A stretch of DNA of 64,000 nucleotides from Cryomorphaceae bacterium (GTDB lineage: Bacteria > Bacteroidota > Bacteroidia > Flavobacteriales > ECT2AJA-044). Made by a program: the position numbers and the translations under genes. The stretch is from positions 1,550,001-1,614,000 of the forward strand of contig CP059070.1 in the NCBI GenBank assembly GCA_017798125.1, read 5' to 3'. This document shows, one piece after another, positions 1 through 8,952 of the stretch. The notes beneath the pieces were generated by a model. That model was given only the letters and a program-made list of their open reading frames with translations, was not told the origin of the DNA and ran no database searches. Each line of letters opens with the position of its first letter. The first letter of the stretch is position 1.

Positions 1-380
1 GAATGGCACCATTGCGTTCACACATCTTCCACTTGTTCCACACGGAAAAGACACGTGATCGCAAGGTTTCTTACTGGTATGGAGGTCGCTCAAAACGCGA
101 GCTCTTCTACACCGAGGATTTCCGTCAGATCGAAAAGGAGTTTGACAACTTCAGTTACAACATCGCATTGAGTGAGCCACTGCCAGAAGACAATTGGGAT
201 GGCTACACAGGATTCATTCACAATGTGGTATTGGAGAACTACTTGAAACATCACCCAGAGCCAGAGGAAATCGAATACTACCTCTGCGGACCGCCCATGA
301 TGAATGCGGCTGTCTTCAAGATGTTGGATGATCTCGGGGTACCCGATGAAAACATTGCCTTCGACGACTTCGGAGGTTAA
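1..380 (+). CDS. nqrF: Na+-translocating NADH:quinone reductase subunit F, C-terminal part (truncated by window edge)
   Basis: This is the C-terminal 125 or so residues of NqrF, the NADH-oxidising FAD/2Fe-2S subunit that feeds electrons into the sodium-pumping NADH:quinone reductase. What is visible is the end of the ferredoxin-reductase-like FAD/NADH module: MAPLRSHI near the left edge, [15 protein letters not shown], the nucleotide-binding stretch [13 protein letters not shown], and the family's typical ending IAFDDFGG. The first in-window ATG (position 3) lies inside the conserved GMAP(M/L)RSH segment, so it is not the start and the gene continues to the left. A strong terminator follows the stop, so this is probably the last gene of the nqr operon. 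The apbE and nqrM genes just downstream are maturation factors for the same complex. Confidence 0.93.
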   Translation, partial: MAPLRSHIFHLFHTEKTRDRKVSYWYGGRSKRELFYTEDFRQIEKEFDNFSYNIALSEPLPEDNWDGYTGFIHNVVLENYLKHHPEPEEIEYYLCGPPMMNAAVFKMLDDLGVPDENIAFDDFGG

Positions 381-393
381 AAAACCCAGAGAA

Positions 394-418
394 GGGGGCC
401 AGTTTGGTCCCCTTTTTT
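394..418 (+). terminator. Rho-independent terminator after nqrF
   Basis: A stem of seven pairs (GGGGGCC / GGTCCCC, one G-T pair) with an AGTTT loop is followed by six T. It starts 13 nt after the nqrF stop and would end the nqr transcript just before apbE. Confidence 0.75.
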
Positions 419-430
419 ATTTTTACACCT

Positions 431-1441
431 ATGCGCTTAAGAAATACCACCTTGTTCTTATCGGCAGCAGCACTCCTCTCCGCCTGTACCGTAAGACCCG
501 AAGGTCAGATCGTCCGATATCAGGGCGAGGCCCAAGGGACCACTTATCAAATCACAACCATCGTTACCGACGACGATCAGTCCTTTGAACGATCCATAGA
601 TTCCATATTTAAGGCCGTTGACCAGAGTATGAATCCCTGGCACCGTACATCCCTGATTACTCGATTGAATGAAGGGGACACCGCAGTACGGATCGATGGT
701 CTTTTTCGCGAGGTCTACAATAAGTCTGTCGAAATCAACCGAGAAACCGGTGGTCGCTTTGACATAACGGTGGGCGCTTTAGTCAATGCCTACGGATTTG
801 GTCCTGCCGGTCCTTCTCGAATGGACAGCAGCCGAGTAGATAGCCTAATGCGCTACGTGGGCATGGACAAAGTCCAGGTAGATGGGGACCGAGTCACCAA
901 GGAGTCGCCAAATGTGGTTTTCGACTTCAACGCGATCGCACAGGGGTACACCGTGGACTTGTTAGCAGAATTCCTAGAGGCCAAAGGGGTCACTGATTAC
1001 CTCGTTGAAGTGGGAGGTGAACTTCGCGCGAAGGGGGTCAATCTGGAAGGACGTGTTTGGCGTGTGGGCATAGATAAACCAACTGAAGAGCGCGGATCAG
1101 ATCCTTTCCAGGCGATCATTGCCCTACCGGGGAAGTCCCTAGCCACATCTGGAAACTACCGCAAGTTCAGAATTGATGAAGAAACAGGGCAGCGCTACGT
1201 GCATACTGTTGACCCATTAACTGGATATACGGTTCAGCAGAATCTGCTCAGCGCAACCGTAGTAGCTGACCAGGCGATGGACGCAGACGGCTACGCCACA
1301 GCCTTTATGGTGATGGGCTTAGAGGCCTCCATGGAATTCATAAACAGCCACGAAGGACTCGAGGCCTTATTGGTCTACAGTGATGATAAAGGGGAGTGGA
1401 AGGTCTACGAATCAAAGGGTTTTACCGAATTGATTCGCTAG
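431..1441 (+). CDS. apbE: FAD:protein FMN transferase, lipoprotein (ApbE)
   Basis: ApbE covalently attaches FMN from FAD to a threonine of target proteins, including NqrB and NqrC of the Na+-NQR complex whose last subunit gene ends just upstream. The ATG at 431 gives a lipoprotein signal (basic MRLR start, hydrophobic core, lipobox LLSAC with Cys at residue 19), so the protein should be anchored on the periplasmic side. Family motifs are VEVGGELRAKG, TSGNYRKF, HTVDPLTGYTV and the Mg2+/FAD motif ADQAMDADGYATA. The length of 336 residues is normal. A longer reading from a TTG at 404 would put extra residues before the signal and overlap the nqrF terminator, so I reject it. The gene is convergent with nqrM. 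Confidence 0.93.
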   Translation: MRLRNTTLFLSAAALLSACTVRPEGQIVRYQGEAQGTTYQITTIVTDDDQSFERSIDSIFKAVDQSMNPWHRTSLITRLNEGDTAVRIDGLFREVYNKSVEINRETGGRFDITVGALVNAYGFGPAGPSRMDSSRVDSLMRYVGMDKVQVDGDRVTKESPNVVFDFNAIAQGYTVDLLAEFLEAKGVTDYLVEVGGELRAKGVNLEGRVWRVGIDKPTEERGSDPFQAIIALPGKSLATSGNYRKFRIDEETGQRYVHTVDPLTGYTVQQNLLSATVVADQAMDADGYATAFMVMGLEASMEFINSHEGLEALLVYSDDKGEWKVYESKGFTELIR

Positions 1442-1454
1442 GAACTTTTTTTGG

Positions 1455-1664
1455 TTATGCCGATTTTGCCAATTCCTTGTTTTGGCACTGCTCGCTCGGT
1501 GCGGCACCACAGATACTGCACGATTCACCTTCCTTGTTCAGAAATGGAGAATTACTGGCACAAGTGCCCGAAAACTCACCGTCTTTCTTTCCTAAAATCT
1601 TAATAGCCAAGCCTGCCATACCCAAGGCAAGGAGGCCAACCGTAAGCAAAACCAGCTTCAACAT
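1455..1664 (-). CDS. nqrM: Na+-NQR maturation protein NqrM (DUF539)
   Basis: A 69-residue protein with one N-terminal transmembrane helix (about residues 3-23) followed by a cysteine cluster: Cys in GTCASN, then CSICG and SEQC. This is the DUF539/NqrM pattern. NqrM is needed to install the iron centre between NqrD and NqrE of the Na+-pumping NADH:quinone reductase. The gene lies tail to tail with apbE and 34 nt after murB. It has its own TATCTTTG promoter element. Its place beside nqrF and apbE fits a set of NQR assembly genes. Confidence 0.88.
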   Translation of the reverse strand: MLKLVLLTVGLLALGMAGLAIKILGKKDGEFSGTCASNSPFLNKEGESCSICGAAPSEQCQNKELAKSA

Positions 1665-1685
1665 ATCTGAATTCGTTTAGCGATG

Positions 1686-1693
1686 CAAAGATA
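1686..1693 (-). promoter_or_regulatory. -7 promoter box of nqrM
   Basis: On the minus strand the sequence reads TATCTTTG, a perfect Bacteroidota TAnnTTTG box, 22 nt before the nqrM start codon. No well-spaced -33 TTG is obvious. Confidence 0.6.
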
Positions 1694-1698
1694 CGAAA

Positions 1699-2730
1699 TC
1701 AAAGGGGACCGTGCGCCCCAATGAAGTTGACTTCGGCCTCCAGTTCAATGCCAAATTTAGCGCGTACATCGTCCTGAATATCTCGAGCCAACTGTGCTAT
1801 TTCAACACCAGTGGCCCCTCCGTAGTTCACGAGCACCAGCGCCTGACGGGCATGCACCCCAGCATCACCTTTTCGATACCCCTTCCAACCTAAGTAATCG
1901 ATCATCCAACCGGCGGCAATTTTGTGCGAAGTGCCTACGGCACGATAAGACACCAGTTCCGGAAATTCAGCCTTTAAGGCGGCGTGCTTTTCACCGTCGA
2001 CTATGGGGTTCTTAAAGAAGGAACCGCTATTCCCGATCTCGGCCGGATTAGGGAGTTTGCTTTCGCGTATGGCGATGACCGCGTCGCTAACTTCCTTGAT
2101 GGAAGGAGTTCCCTGGACACCCATGGTTTCCAGTTGGGCCGAAATAGCCCCATAGCTCGTATTAACTTCTGGATTTTTGGTCAAGCGAAAGGTCACGGAG
2201 GTGATGACATACTTTCCTTTCAGGGGGCCTTTAAATACACTCCATCGATATCCGAAATCGCACTCGGCAGGCGTAAACTCACGAACGGTCCCGTTGGCGA
2301 GTTCAACAGCGGAACACGATTCAAAGACGCTCTCCAGTTCTACGCCATAAGCGCCGATATTCTGAATTGGGGCGGCGCCCACAGAGCCCGGAATCAAACT
2401 CAAGTTTTCGACTCCTCCTAAACCTTGGGCAATGCACCAAAGCACAAAGTCATGCCAAACCTCTCCACCTCCGACGCGGACGATGGCCGAAGCTTCATCT
2501 TCAGAGAGCATTTCAATTCCTCGGATTTCATTCCGCAGAATATAGCCCTCGAAGTCGGCGGTCAAGAGCATGTTGCTTCCGCCACCGAGAACCATCATTG
2601 GAGCATGGCCAATTTCACGGAGCGCTTCACGCAAATCTTCGACGTTTTCAAAGCGACCAAAATGCTGGGCTTTGGCGCTGAGTCCAAAGGTGTTGTAGGA
2701 GGTCAGATCGGCTTGGGAAGTCCAATTCAT
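1699..2730 (-). CDS. murB: UDP-N-acetylenolpyruvoylglucosamine reductase (MurB, type I)
   Basis: MurB is the FAD-dependent reductase that makes UDP-MurNAc, the second committed step of peptidoglycan precursor synthesis in the cytoplasm. The ATG at 2730 gives 343 residues, about the length of E. coli MurB. Motifs are NTFGL near the N-terminus, the FAD loop GGGSNML (residues 49-55), SLIPGSVGAAPIQNIGAYG, the catalytic serine segment GNSGSFFKNP, AAGWMID and a late glutamate in EAEVNFIG. An upstream ATG at 2769 would add 13 residues encoded largely by a dispersed hairpin repeat (2747-2763), so I prefer the shorter form. A second copy of the repeat lies in frame inside the gene (1931-1946, residues RAVGT). 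Confidence 0.95.
   Translation of the reverse strand: MNWTSQADLTSYNTFGLSAKAQHFGRFENVEDLREALREIGHAPMMVLGGGSNMLLTADFEGYILRNEIRGIEMLSEDEASAIVRVGGGEVWHDFVLWCIAQGLGGVENLSLIPGSVGAAPIQNIGAYGVELESVFESCSAVELANGTVREFTPAECDFGYRWSVFKGPLKGKYVITSVTFRLTKNPEVNTSYGAISAQLETMGVQGTPSIKEVSDAVIAIRESKLPNPAEIGNSGSFFKNPIVDGEKHAALKAEFPELVSYRAVGTSHKIAAGWMIDYLGWKGYRKGDAGVHARQALVLVNYGGATGVEIAQLARDIQDDVRAKFGIELEAEVNFIGAHGPL
1931..1946 (+). repeat. Dispersed hairpin repeat, copy 1 (inside murB)
   Basis: GTGCC-TAC-GGCAC-GAT: 5-bp stem, 3-nt loop, GAT tail. It is read on the opposite strand as RAVGT in MurB. Identical to the copy after mdh. Confidence 0.65.
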
Positions 2731-2746
2731 AGCGACAAAGATAGGC

Positions 2747-2763
2747 ATCGGCCCGTAAGGGCC
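2747..2763 (-). repeat. Dispersed hairpin repeat, copy 2 (5' leader of murB)
   Basis: On the minus strand GGCCC-TTAC-GGGCC-GAT, 17-33 nt before the murB start codon, so it would form a hairpin in the murB leader. Confidence 0.7.
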
Positions 2764-2791
2764 ACCCATTAAGGGAATGTTAAGAATTACC

Positions 2792-2799
2792 TATTTTTG
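2792..2799 (+). promoter_or_regulatory. -7 promoter box for the glycosyltransferase pair
   Basis: TATTTTTG matches TAnnTTTG and lies 36 nt before the GTG start of the first glycosyltransferase. A clear -33 TTG was not seen. Confidence 0.5.
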
Positions 2800-2834
2800 C
2801 GGCCGAACGCCGAATTGCGGAGAAACGCCTAGGA

Positions 2835-3947
2835 GTGAAGCGAGCCATCGTATCTGTGACGAATGACCTGAGTACCGATCAGCGCGTGCACAAGACCTGT
2901 ATGACCCTCTTGGAGAAAGAGTGGAAGGTCTTGCTCGTAGGCCGTCAGTTGCCCGGTAGTTTGCCCCTCGATCGCCCTTATGAAACGCATCGGATGAATC
3001 TTGTTTTTAAGAAGGGGTTCCTGTTCTACGCTGAATACAATTTGCGACTATTCCTCTTTCTGATGCTGCGCCGAGCAGACCTGCTCTGGAGCAATGATTT
3101 GGATACCCTTTGGCCCAATTTCTGGGTGAGTCGTTTGCGCCGAAAAGAGCTTGTTTACGATACTCATGAGTACTTTACTGGGGTCCCTGAATTGGAATCT
3201 CGGCCTCGGGTTCAGGCCGTTTGGAAGCGTATTGAGAAAAATATATTTCCGAAGCTCGAGCACATAATCACTGTAAATCAGAGTATTGCGGATTTGTACG
3301 CTCAGGAGTACGGAAAAACTTTGACCATTGTGCGAAATATACCCCCGAAGTTTCACGTTAAGACGGCGAGCTCTCGCCGAGACTGGGGTCTACCCGAAGA
3401 TCGGACCGTGTTCGTTCTGCAAGGAAGTGGAATCAATGTGGACCGGGGCGCGGAAGAAGCCGTAGAGGCCATGGCGCAATTGGAGACTGCGCATTTGGTG
3501 ATTATCGGAGGGGGTGATGTTCTGGATATTCTGAAATCAAAAGTGGAACAGTTGGCCCTTGGAGACCGGGTTCATTTCCATCCGCGCATGCCATATGAGC
3601 GCATGATGGAATGTACGCAACTATGCGACGTCGGACTCACTCTGGATAAGGACACCAACATCAACTACCGATACAGTTTACCCAACAAGCTCTTTGATTA
3701 CTTGCAAGCCGGTATCGCCGTCATCGCTAGTGGCGTGATCGAGGTCAGACGAATAGTGGAGCAGTACGCCTTGGGGAACATTATTCCGAGTCACGATCCC
3801 GCAGATATTGCAGCGGTCATGAATGAATTCATTCGCGACCCTGAGTGGTTAGCCACCTGTAAAGCGAAGGCACGCGAAGCGGCGCACGAGTTGCACTGGG
3901 ACACCGAAAAACAAAACCTAACCCAAATCATCGATCGTTTTGCCTAA
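2835..3947 (+). CDS. Glycosyltransferase family 4 protein
   Basis: A 370-residue GT-B fold glycosyltransferase, probably acting on the cytoplasmic face in cell-surface polysaccharide or glycan synthesis. The N-terminal half starts with SVTNDLSTDQRVHK and contains VYDTHEYFTGVPEL. The C-terminal half has the donor-binding pattern of the GT4/GT1 family: LQGSGINVDRG, VIIGGGD, and LPNKLFDYLQAGIAVIAS followed by EVRRIVE. The start is a GTG at 2835, chosen because the conserved KRAIVSVTNDLS stretch begins directly after it and no in-frame ATG is nearby. The next gene overlaps its stop, so the two are translationally coupled. The sugar and acceptor cannot be told from sequence. Confidence 0.85.
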   Translation: MKRAIVSVTNDLSTDQRVHKTCMTLLEKEWKVLLVGRQLPGSLPLDRPYETHRMNLVFKKGFLFYAEYNLRLFLFLMLRRADLLWSNDLDTLWPNFWVSRLRRKELVYDTHEYFTGVPELESRPRVQAVWKRIEKNIFPKLEHIITVNQSIADLYAQEYGKTLTIVRNIPPKFHVKTASSRRDWGLPEDRTVFVLQGSGINVDRGAEEAVEAMAQLETAHLVIIGGGDVLDILKSKVEQLALGDRVHFHPRMPYERMMECTQLCDVGLTLDKDTNINYRYSLPNKLFDYLQAGIAVIASGVIEVRRIVEQYALGNIIPSHDPADIAAVMNEFIRDPEWLATCKAKAREAAHELHWDTEKQNLTQIIDRFA

Positions 3948-5118
3948 ACCCAAGCACGTTCATTTAATCTCCTTCGACATCCCCTGTCCAGCCAATTACG
4001 GTGGGGTTATCGATGTGTTTTACAAAGTACAGGCACTGTACAACGAGGGAGTTAAAGTCCACTTGCACTGTTATGAATATGGACGAGAGCATTCTGAAAA
4101 GCTCGAAGCCATGTGTCATGAAACACATTATTATCCGCGTAAAGTGGGGCGCAATAATTTGTTTAAGCGCCGCCCCTATATCGTAGTCAGCAGAAATTCT
4201 AGTGAACTCATTGACCGCCTAAAGGCGGATGACCATCCGATAATCTTTGAAGGAGTGCACTGCTGCTACTACCTCGCTCATCCAGATTTAAAGGATCGTA
4301 CGCGCATTCTGCGCAGCCACAATATTGAGCATGAATACTATTGGAACTTAGCGGAAGCGGAGCCCAATGTATTTAAGCGACTGTACTTCCAAAACGAAGC
4401 GGCCAAGCTCGAGCGTTTTGAGGAAGAATTGGAACACGCTACAGCCGTTGCCGCCATTTCTTCTCCAGATGCGGCCTACTTTAGAAAGAGATTTCCAGAA
4501 ATGGAGGTCGCGCATGTGTCGGCCTTTCACGCGCACCTTGACGTTCGCAGTCTGGAGGGACGTGGAAGTTATGTGCTCTATCACGGTAATCTTGGGGTTT
4601 CGGAGAATCACCGTGCGGCCATGTACTTGATCAATGAAGTTTTTCTAGACATCAAGATTCCTTTTGTGATCGCCGGTAGTGATGCACAACCAGACCTCGT
4701 TCAAGCCGTTGCTGATCATGAACATATACGTTTGGAGAATAACGTGCCTACGGAGCGCATTGAGGATTTGATACAAGGAGCTCACGTCAACGTGCTCCCC
4801 ACCTTTCAAGCGACCGGCATTAAACTCAAATTACTGAGTGCACTTTACCTGGGCCGGCACTGCCTCGTAAATCCGCCCATGGTTGAAGGAACGGGGCTAG
4901 AAGGTCTTTGCCATATCGCGAAGGATGGCGAGGGCTTTAAAGCGCAGATCCAAGAATTGATGATGGAGCCTTTTGCTCTGGATCCGGTTCGGGAAGAAGT
5001 TTTAGAAGCTCAATTCAGTAATCGGGCTACGCTTCGCTCTCTGTGGCCCCTGCTGTTCGAAGATCCGTTACCTGTCCACTCTCACACTTTAGAATACGCG
5101 AGGGAAATTTGCGAATAA
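3940..5118 (+). CDS. Glycosyltransferase, GT4-like
   Basis: A 392-residue protein that starts at a TTG inside the last codons of the preceding glycosyltransferase (8-nt overlap). Its N-terminus HLISFDIPCPANYGGVIDVF has the acceptor-side glycine motif of GT-B enzymes. Further features are RSHNIEHEYYW, the inter-domain LYHGNLGVSENHRAA, VIAGSDAQPD, and the C-terminal donor site TFQATGIKLKLLSALYLG with a glutamate in VEGTGLEGL. It probably works with its neighbour on the same surface glycan. Its 3' end overlaps the convergent ftsE gene by 92 nt. The function beyond glycosyl transfer is not determined. Confidence 0.82.
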   Translation: MPKPKHVHLISFDIPCPANYGGVIDVFYKVQALYNEGVKVHLHCYEYGREHSEKLEAMCHETHYYPRKVGRNNLFKRRPYIVVSRNSSELIDRLKADDHPIIFEGVHCCYYLAHPDLKDRTRILRSHNIEHEYYWNLAEAEPNVFKRLYFQNEAAKLERFEEELEHATAVAAISSPDAAYFRKRFPEMEVAHVSAFHAHLDVRSLEGRGSYVLYHGNLGVSENHRAAMYLINEVFLDIKIPFVIAGSDAQPDLVQAVADHEHIRLENNVPTERIEDLIQGAHVNVLPTFQATGIKLKLLSALYLGRHCLVNPPMVEGTGLEGLCHIAKDGEGFKAQIQELMMEPFALDPVREEVLEAQFSNRATLRSLWPLLFEDPLPVHSHTLEYAREICE

Positions 5119-5722
5119 GGCTGTAGTCATGTGTGGCCATGAAAATGGCGCGGCCAGTCTTGCTGATGTCCCACAGAAGCTTCATTATTTCTTCCGAAGT
5201 GATGGGGTCCAAGTTTCCCGTCGGCTCATCCGCGAGAATAAGCTCCGGATCGTTCAACAAAGCACGAGCAATGGCGATACGCTGCTGCTCACCTCCCGAA
5301 AGTTGAAAGGGCATTTTGAATCCCTTGGTTTCCATGCCGACCTTCTTCAGTACATCCGCAATCCGCTCTTCGGCTTTGGCCTTGTCTGACCACCCTGTGG
5401 CCTTCGTTACAAAGAGTAGGTTATCGTGAACGTTACGATCCGTCAACAACTGAAAGTCTTGAAAGACAATTCCAATTTTTCGTCGCAGAAATGGGATGTC
5501 CTTTTCTTTCAGTTTGGATAAATCGAATCCAGCGACGCTTCCTTCTCCTTGAGTAAGGCTCAAGTCACCGTACAGGGTCTTGAGCAACGAAGATTTTCCG
5601 CTGCCTGTCTTTCCGATTAAATACACGAATGCTCCCTTTTCCAATTCAAAGCTTACGTCACTGAGGACAAGGCTTTCGCGTTGGTAAATCGAGGCTTGAT
5701 GAAGAGAAAGGAGCACGTCCAT
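5027..5722 (-). CDS. ftsE: Cell division ATP-binding protein FtsE
   Basis: A 231-residue ABC ATPase. Walker A is GKTGSGKSS (residues 37-45), Q-loop VFQDFQLL (about 87-93), signature LSGGEQQ (141-147), Walker [13 protein letters not shown] (161-172) and switch histidine MATHDYSLI. The sequence around Walker A and the tract [15 protein letters not shown] is typical of FtsE, the partner of FtsX, which couples divisome status to peptidoglycan hydrolases at the inner membrane. ftsX is not next to it here. The C-terminal 30 residues are encoded within the 3' end of the convergent glycosyltransferase gene (92-nt antisense overlap). Confidence 0.87.
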   Translation of the reverse strand: MDVLLSLHQASIYQRESLVLSDVSFELEKGAFVYLIGKTGSGKSSLLKTLYGDLSLTQGEGSVAGFDLSKLKEKDIPFLRRKIGIVFQDFQLLTDRNVHDNLLFVTKATGWSDKAKAEERIADVLKKVGMETKGFKMPFQLSGGEQQRIAIARALLNDPELILADEPTGNLDPITSEEIMKLLWDISKTGRAIFMATHDYSLIRKFPSRILKCESGQVTDLRTAGATESEA

Positions 5723-5855
5723 GGAATTGCGGTATCAAATTTGGGCTAAAATAATAATAAACAGGCGGCGTTTGATAACTATCGCTAACCTCAGGATCTG
5801 CCGCTATATAACAATTGTACTTTAGCTTCACCCGTACTGTACCGAGCAGATAACT

Positions 5856-8800
5856 ATGAGACACTTAAAGCTTTGGGCCCTGGGCGCGGTAACCTTCTTG
5901 ACCATTGGTCAAACCCTCGCTCAGCAGACTGAAATTTACACCCATCCGGATCAAGCGTACGATCGTGCACGCATGCTTTTCGACAAAGAGCAGTACGTGC
6001 AAGCGCAAGATCAATTTGCCCAATTGATCGAGACGCATCCGGAAGCCCATTCCGAGATTCGCATTGATGCGGAGTACTACCACGCCATTTGTGCGTTGGA
6101 ATTGCAACAGCGAAACGCCGAGCACGCTGTGGAGGAGTTTGTGCGTGCACATCCCGCCTCTCCAAGGGTCGATGAAATCACCTGGCACACGGCGGGGCAC
6201 TACTTCAGCCGCCGCAAGTATACGGATGCCATGCAGTGGTATGAGAAAATGAATCCGCGTGTTCTACCTCGAGCGGATCGTCCTGAATATCACTTTAAGC
6301 TGGGCTACAGTTACTTCATGCGGGAAAAATACGACGAGGCCAAAACACAACTGGTTGAAGTGGTGGATGCCAATAGTGAGTACCAGAGTTCAGCTCGCTA
6401 CTACTATGGTCACATCGCTTATACCGAAGGCAAAACCGCAAGCGCACTGGAATACTTCGAATCCCTTCGGAAGGATCCGAGCTTTGGCCCCATCGTGCCT
6501 TACTACATTACTCAGATCTACTATGAGCAGGAGCGCTGGGAGGATCTCGCCTCCAGCGGGCAGTCCCTGTTGGCTTCAGCAACCGAGAAACGAGCACCAG
6601 AAGTGGCACGGCTTATTGGCGAAGCCCATTACAATATGGAGGAGTACGAAGAAGCGCTGCCATATTTCGAGCGCTATCGTGAAGAGGGGCCTCGAATGAA
6701 GGACGAAGACTACTACCAACTCGGGTATACCTATTACCGCACCGAGCGCTACGATGACGCCTTGGGCGCCTTCAATAAGATTGTTGACTCCAGAGATTCT
6801 CTGGCACAGAATGCCTATTTCCACTTGGCCGACTGCTACCTCAAAAAGGATCTGAAAAGCGAGGCTCTGAATGCTTTCGAGAGTGTGGCTCAATTGGATT
6901 ACAATCACGAACTAACGGAAACGGCTCGCTTTAATGTGGCCAAGTTGAGTTATGAGGTGGGAAACCCTTATCAAGATCCGGGTCGTGAGCTTCAGGCCTT
7001 TATCGATGATTATCCCGAGTCCGAGTACTTTGAGGAGGCTTCGACCTACTTGGTCAATGCTTACCTAACGACCAAGGATTACGGACGTGCCCTTGAAAGC
7101 TTGGAACGCTTGGGACCGCGGACGCGTCAATTAGAGGGAGCCTACCAGAAGATCGCTTATAACCGCGCCATTGAATTCTTCAACAATCGGATGTGGCAGA
7201 ACAGTTTGGACCTCTTTGGAAAGAGTTTGAGGTATCCCGTTGATCGCGACCTCGAAGCAGAGGCGTATTACTGGATGGCTGAGGCCCTCTATCGCCAAAA
7301 GCGGTACGACGAGGCTCGTGTGGCCTACGGAGACTTTCAAGTTACTCCAGGAGCCACCCAACATCCCTTGTTCAACCGATCGCGCTATGGATTGGGTTAC
7401 GTCTATTTTCAAAAAGGGGACTACAGCAACGCTGCGGCTCAGTTCCGCAAATTCCTAGACGAGGCGAGCGGAGAAAAGGATCGATTGATCCACGATGCTT
7501 TGTTGCGCACCGGTGATAGCTACTTTGTGACCAAGGGCTACTTTACGGCCAACCGTTTTTACGAAGACGCCGCCAAAATGGGCGGACCCGATCAGGATTA
7601 CGCGTATTTCCAAGCTGCGCTTTGCCAAGGTCTTCTCGGAAAGAACCAAGCGCGGATCGACCAACTCAACGCCTTGGTTCGAGACCAACCGACCAGCGAG
7701 TATGTGGATGACGCATACTACACCCTCGGTAAAGGATATATGCAGGCGGGACAGAACGAACAAGCGATTCAGGCCTTTCAGCGGGTCTTGGACGATTTCC
7801 CCGATTCCTACTACGCGCGTAAATCGCTCATGAACCAAGGACTCATACACTACAATGCGGGAGTCAATGAACGAGCCTTGATCGTCTTACGCGATGTCGT
7901 GGACAAGTATCCGAATTCTCCCGAGGCCAATGAGGCGGTCGCTATTGCCGAGAAGATCTATATCGATCTGGGTAATGTAGAAGCCTATGCCAATTGGGTC
8001 AAAGGACTTGATTTCACCAACATTACGGATGCAGAACTCGATAGTCTCACCTTTGACGCGGCATATTTGAAGTATACGGCTGGTGATTGCAACCAGACCT
8101 TACCAGCTTTGAATCAGTACTTGGATAAGTATCCACAGGGCATCTTCAACCTAGATGTGCATTACTATCGAGCGCAGTGCCGCTTTCAAATCGACGACTT
8201 GAGCGGTGCGCTTGAAGACTATGAATTCTTGGCTTTAGCCAGTCGAAATAAGTACAGCGAAGAAGCTCTTCTTCAATCGAGCTACCTCTATTACTCCCGA
8301 GAGAATTGGGAAATGGCCTTGGAGCGATACGCCTCGCTTGAGCGTCAAGCGGCGTTCCCCGAGAATCGTCGAACGGCTGTCATTGGGTTGATGCGAACCA
8401 ATTTCAAACTCGACAAGAGTGAGAAAGCAGTCGACTATGCCAATCGCGTCCTGCGCATGGAGAAGCTCGATGTTGACCTGGAGCAGGAGGCTCACATCAT
8501 CTTGGCGAAGAGCGCACTGAAATCTGGAGACCGTATGGTAGCGCAGCGCGAATTTCTTTGGGTAGAAGATAAAGCGGCCAACGTATTCCGCGCAGAAGCT
8601 AAGTACTACCTGGCTGAGCTCGAGTTTGACGCCGGGAACTACGAGGAGAGCCAAAAGCGCATTTTTGATCTCCTCCAAAATATGCCGAGCTACCAGTACT
8701 GGGGAAACAAAGCCCTGATCCTGCTGGCCCGGAACTACTGGAAGCTCGAAGACTTGTATCAGGCGAACTTCACCTTGGACCAAATTCTCCAGCGGAGCAA

Positions 8801-8951
8801 TAACGAGGAGATTTTGGCCGAGGCCCGCCGATGGAAAGAGGCCATTGCCCGCTCAGAAGAGCAAAAGGTAGAAGAGAAGCAGCGCATTGAGATCGACACC
8901 CTGCAGATCGAGATGCCGGAAGAAATGGACGAACAGGAAAATGAAGAATAA
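5856..8951 (+). CDS. Large exported TPR-repeat protein
   Basis: A 1031-residue protein with a Sec signal peptide (MRHLKLWALGAVTFLTIG..LAQQ, cleaved near residue 23) and then almost nothing but tetratricopeptide repeats of about 34 residues, such as AYYWMAEALYRQKRYDEARVAY-type units. It ends in a charged tail rich in Glu (EMPEEMDEQENEE). Proteins of this size and make-up, directly upstream of a small outer-membrane barrel, are common in Bacteroidota and presumably act as periplasmic scaffolds. The function is unknown. The next gene begins at or inside its stop codon, so the two form an operon and probably a complex. Confidence 0.8.
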   Translation: MRHLKLWALGAVTFLTIGQTLAQQTEIYTHPDQAYDRARMLFDKEQYVQAQDQFAQLIETHPEAHSEIRIDAEYYHAICALELQQRNAEHAVEEFVRAHPASPRVDEITWHTAGHYFSRRKYTDAMQWYEKMNPRVLPRADRPEYHFKLGYSYFMREKYDEAKTQLVEVVDANSEYQSSARYYYGHIAYTEGKTASALEYFESLRKDPSFGPIVPYYITQIYYEQERWEDLASSGQSLLASATEKRAPEVARLIGEAHYNMEEYEEALPYFERYREEGPRMKDEDYYQLGYTYYRTERYDDALGAFNKIVDSRDSLAQNAYFHLADCYLKKDLKSEALNAFESVAQLDYNHELTETARFNVAKLSYEVGNPYQDPGRELQAFIDDYPESEYFEEASTYLVNAYLTTKDYGRALESLERLGPRTRQLEGAYQKIAYNRAIEFFNNRMWQNSLDLFGKSLRYPVDRDLEAEAYYWMAEALYRQKRYDEARVAYGDFQVTPGATQHPLFNRSRYGLGYVYFQKGDYSNAAAQFRKFLDEASGEKDRLIHDALLRTGDSYFVTKGYFTANRFYEDAAKMGGPDQDYAYFQAALCQGLLGKNQARIDQLNALVRDQPTSEYVDDAYYTLGKGYMQAGQNEQAIQAFQRVLDDFPDSYYARKSLMNQGLIHYNAGVNERALIVLRDVVDKYPNSPEANEAVAIAEKIYIDLGNVEAYANWVKGLDFTNITDAELDSLTFDAAYLKYTAGDCNQTLPALNQYLDKYPQGIFNLDVHYYRAQCRFQIDDLSGALEDYEFLALASRNKYSEEALLQSSYLYYSRENWEMALERYASLERQAAFPENRRTAVIGLMRTNFKLDKSEKAVDYANRVLRMEKLDVDLEQEAHIILAKSALKSGDRMVAQREFLWVEDKAANVFRAEAKYYLAELEFDAGNYEESQKRIFDLLQNMPSYQYWGNKALILLARNYWKLEDLYQANFTLDQILQRSNNEEILAEARRWKEAIARSEEQKVEEKQRIEIDTLQIEMPEEMDEQENEE

Positions 8952-8952
8952 G

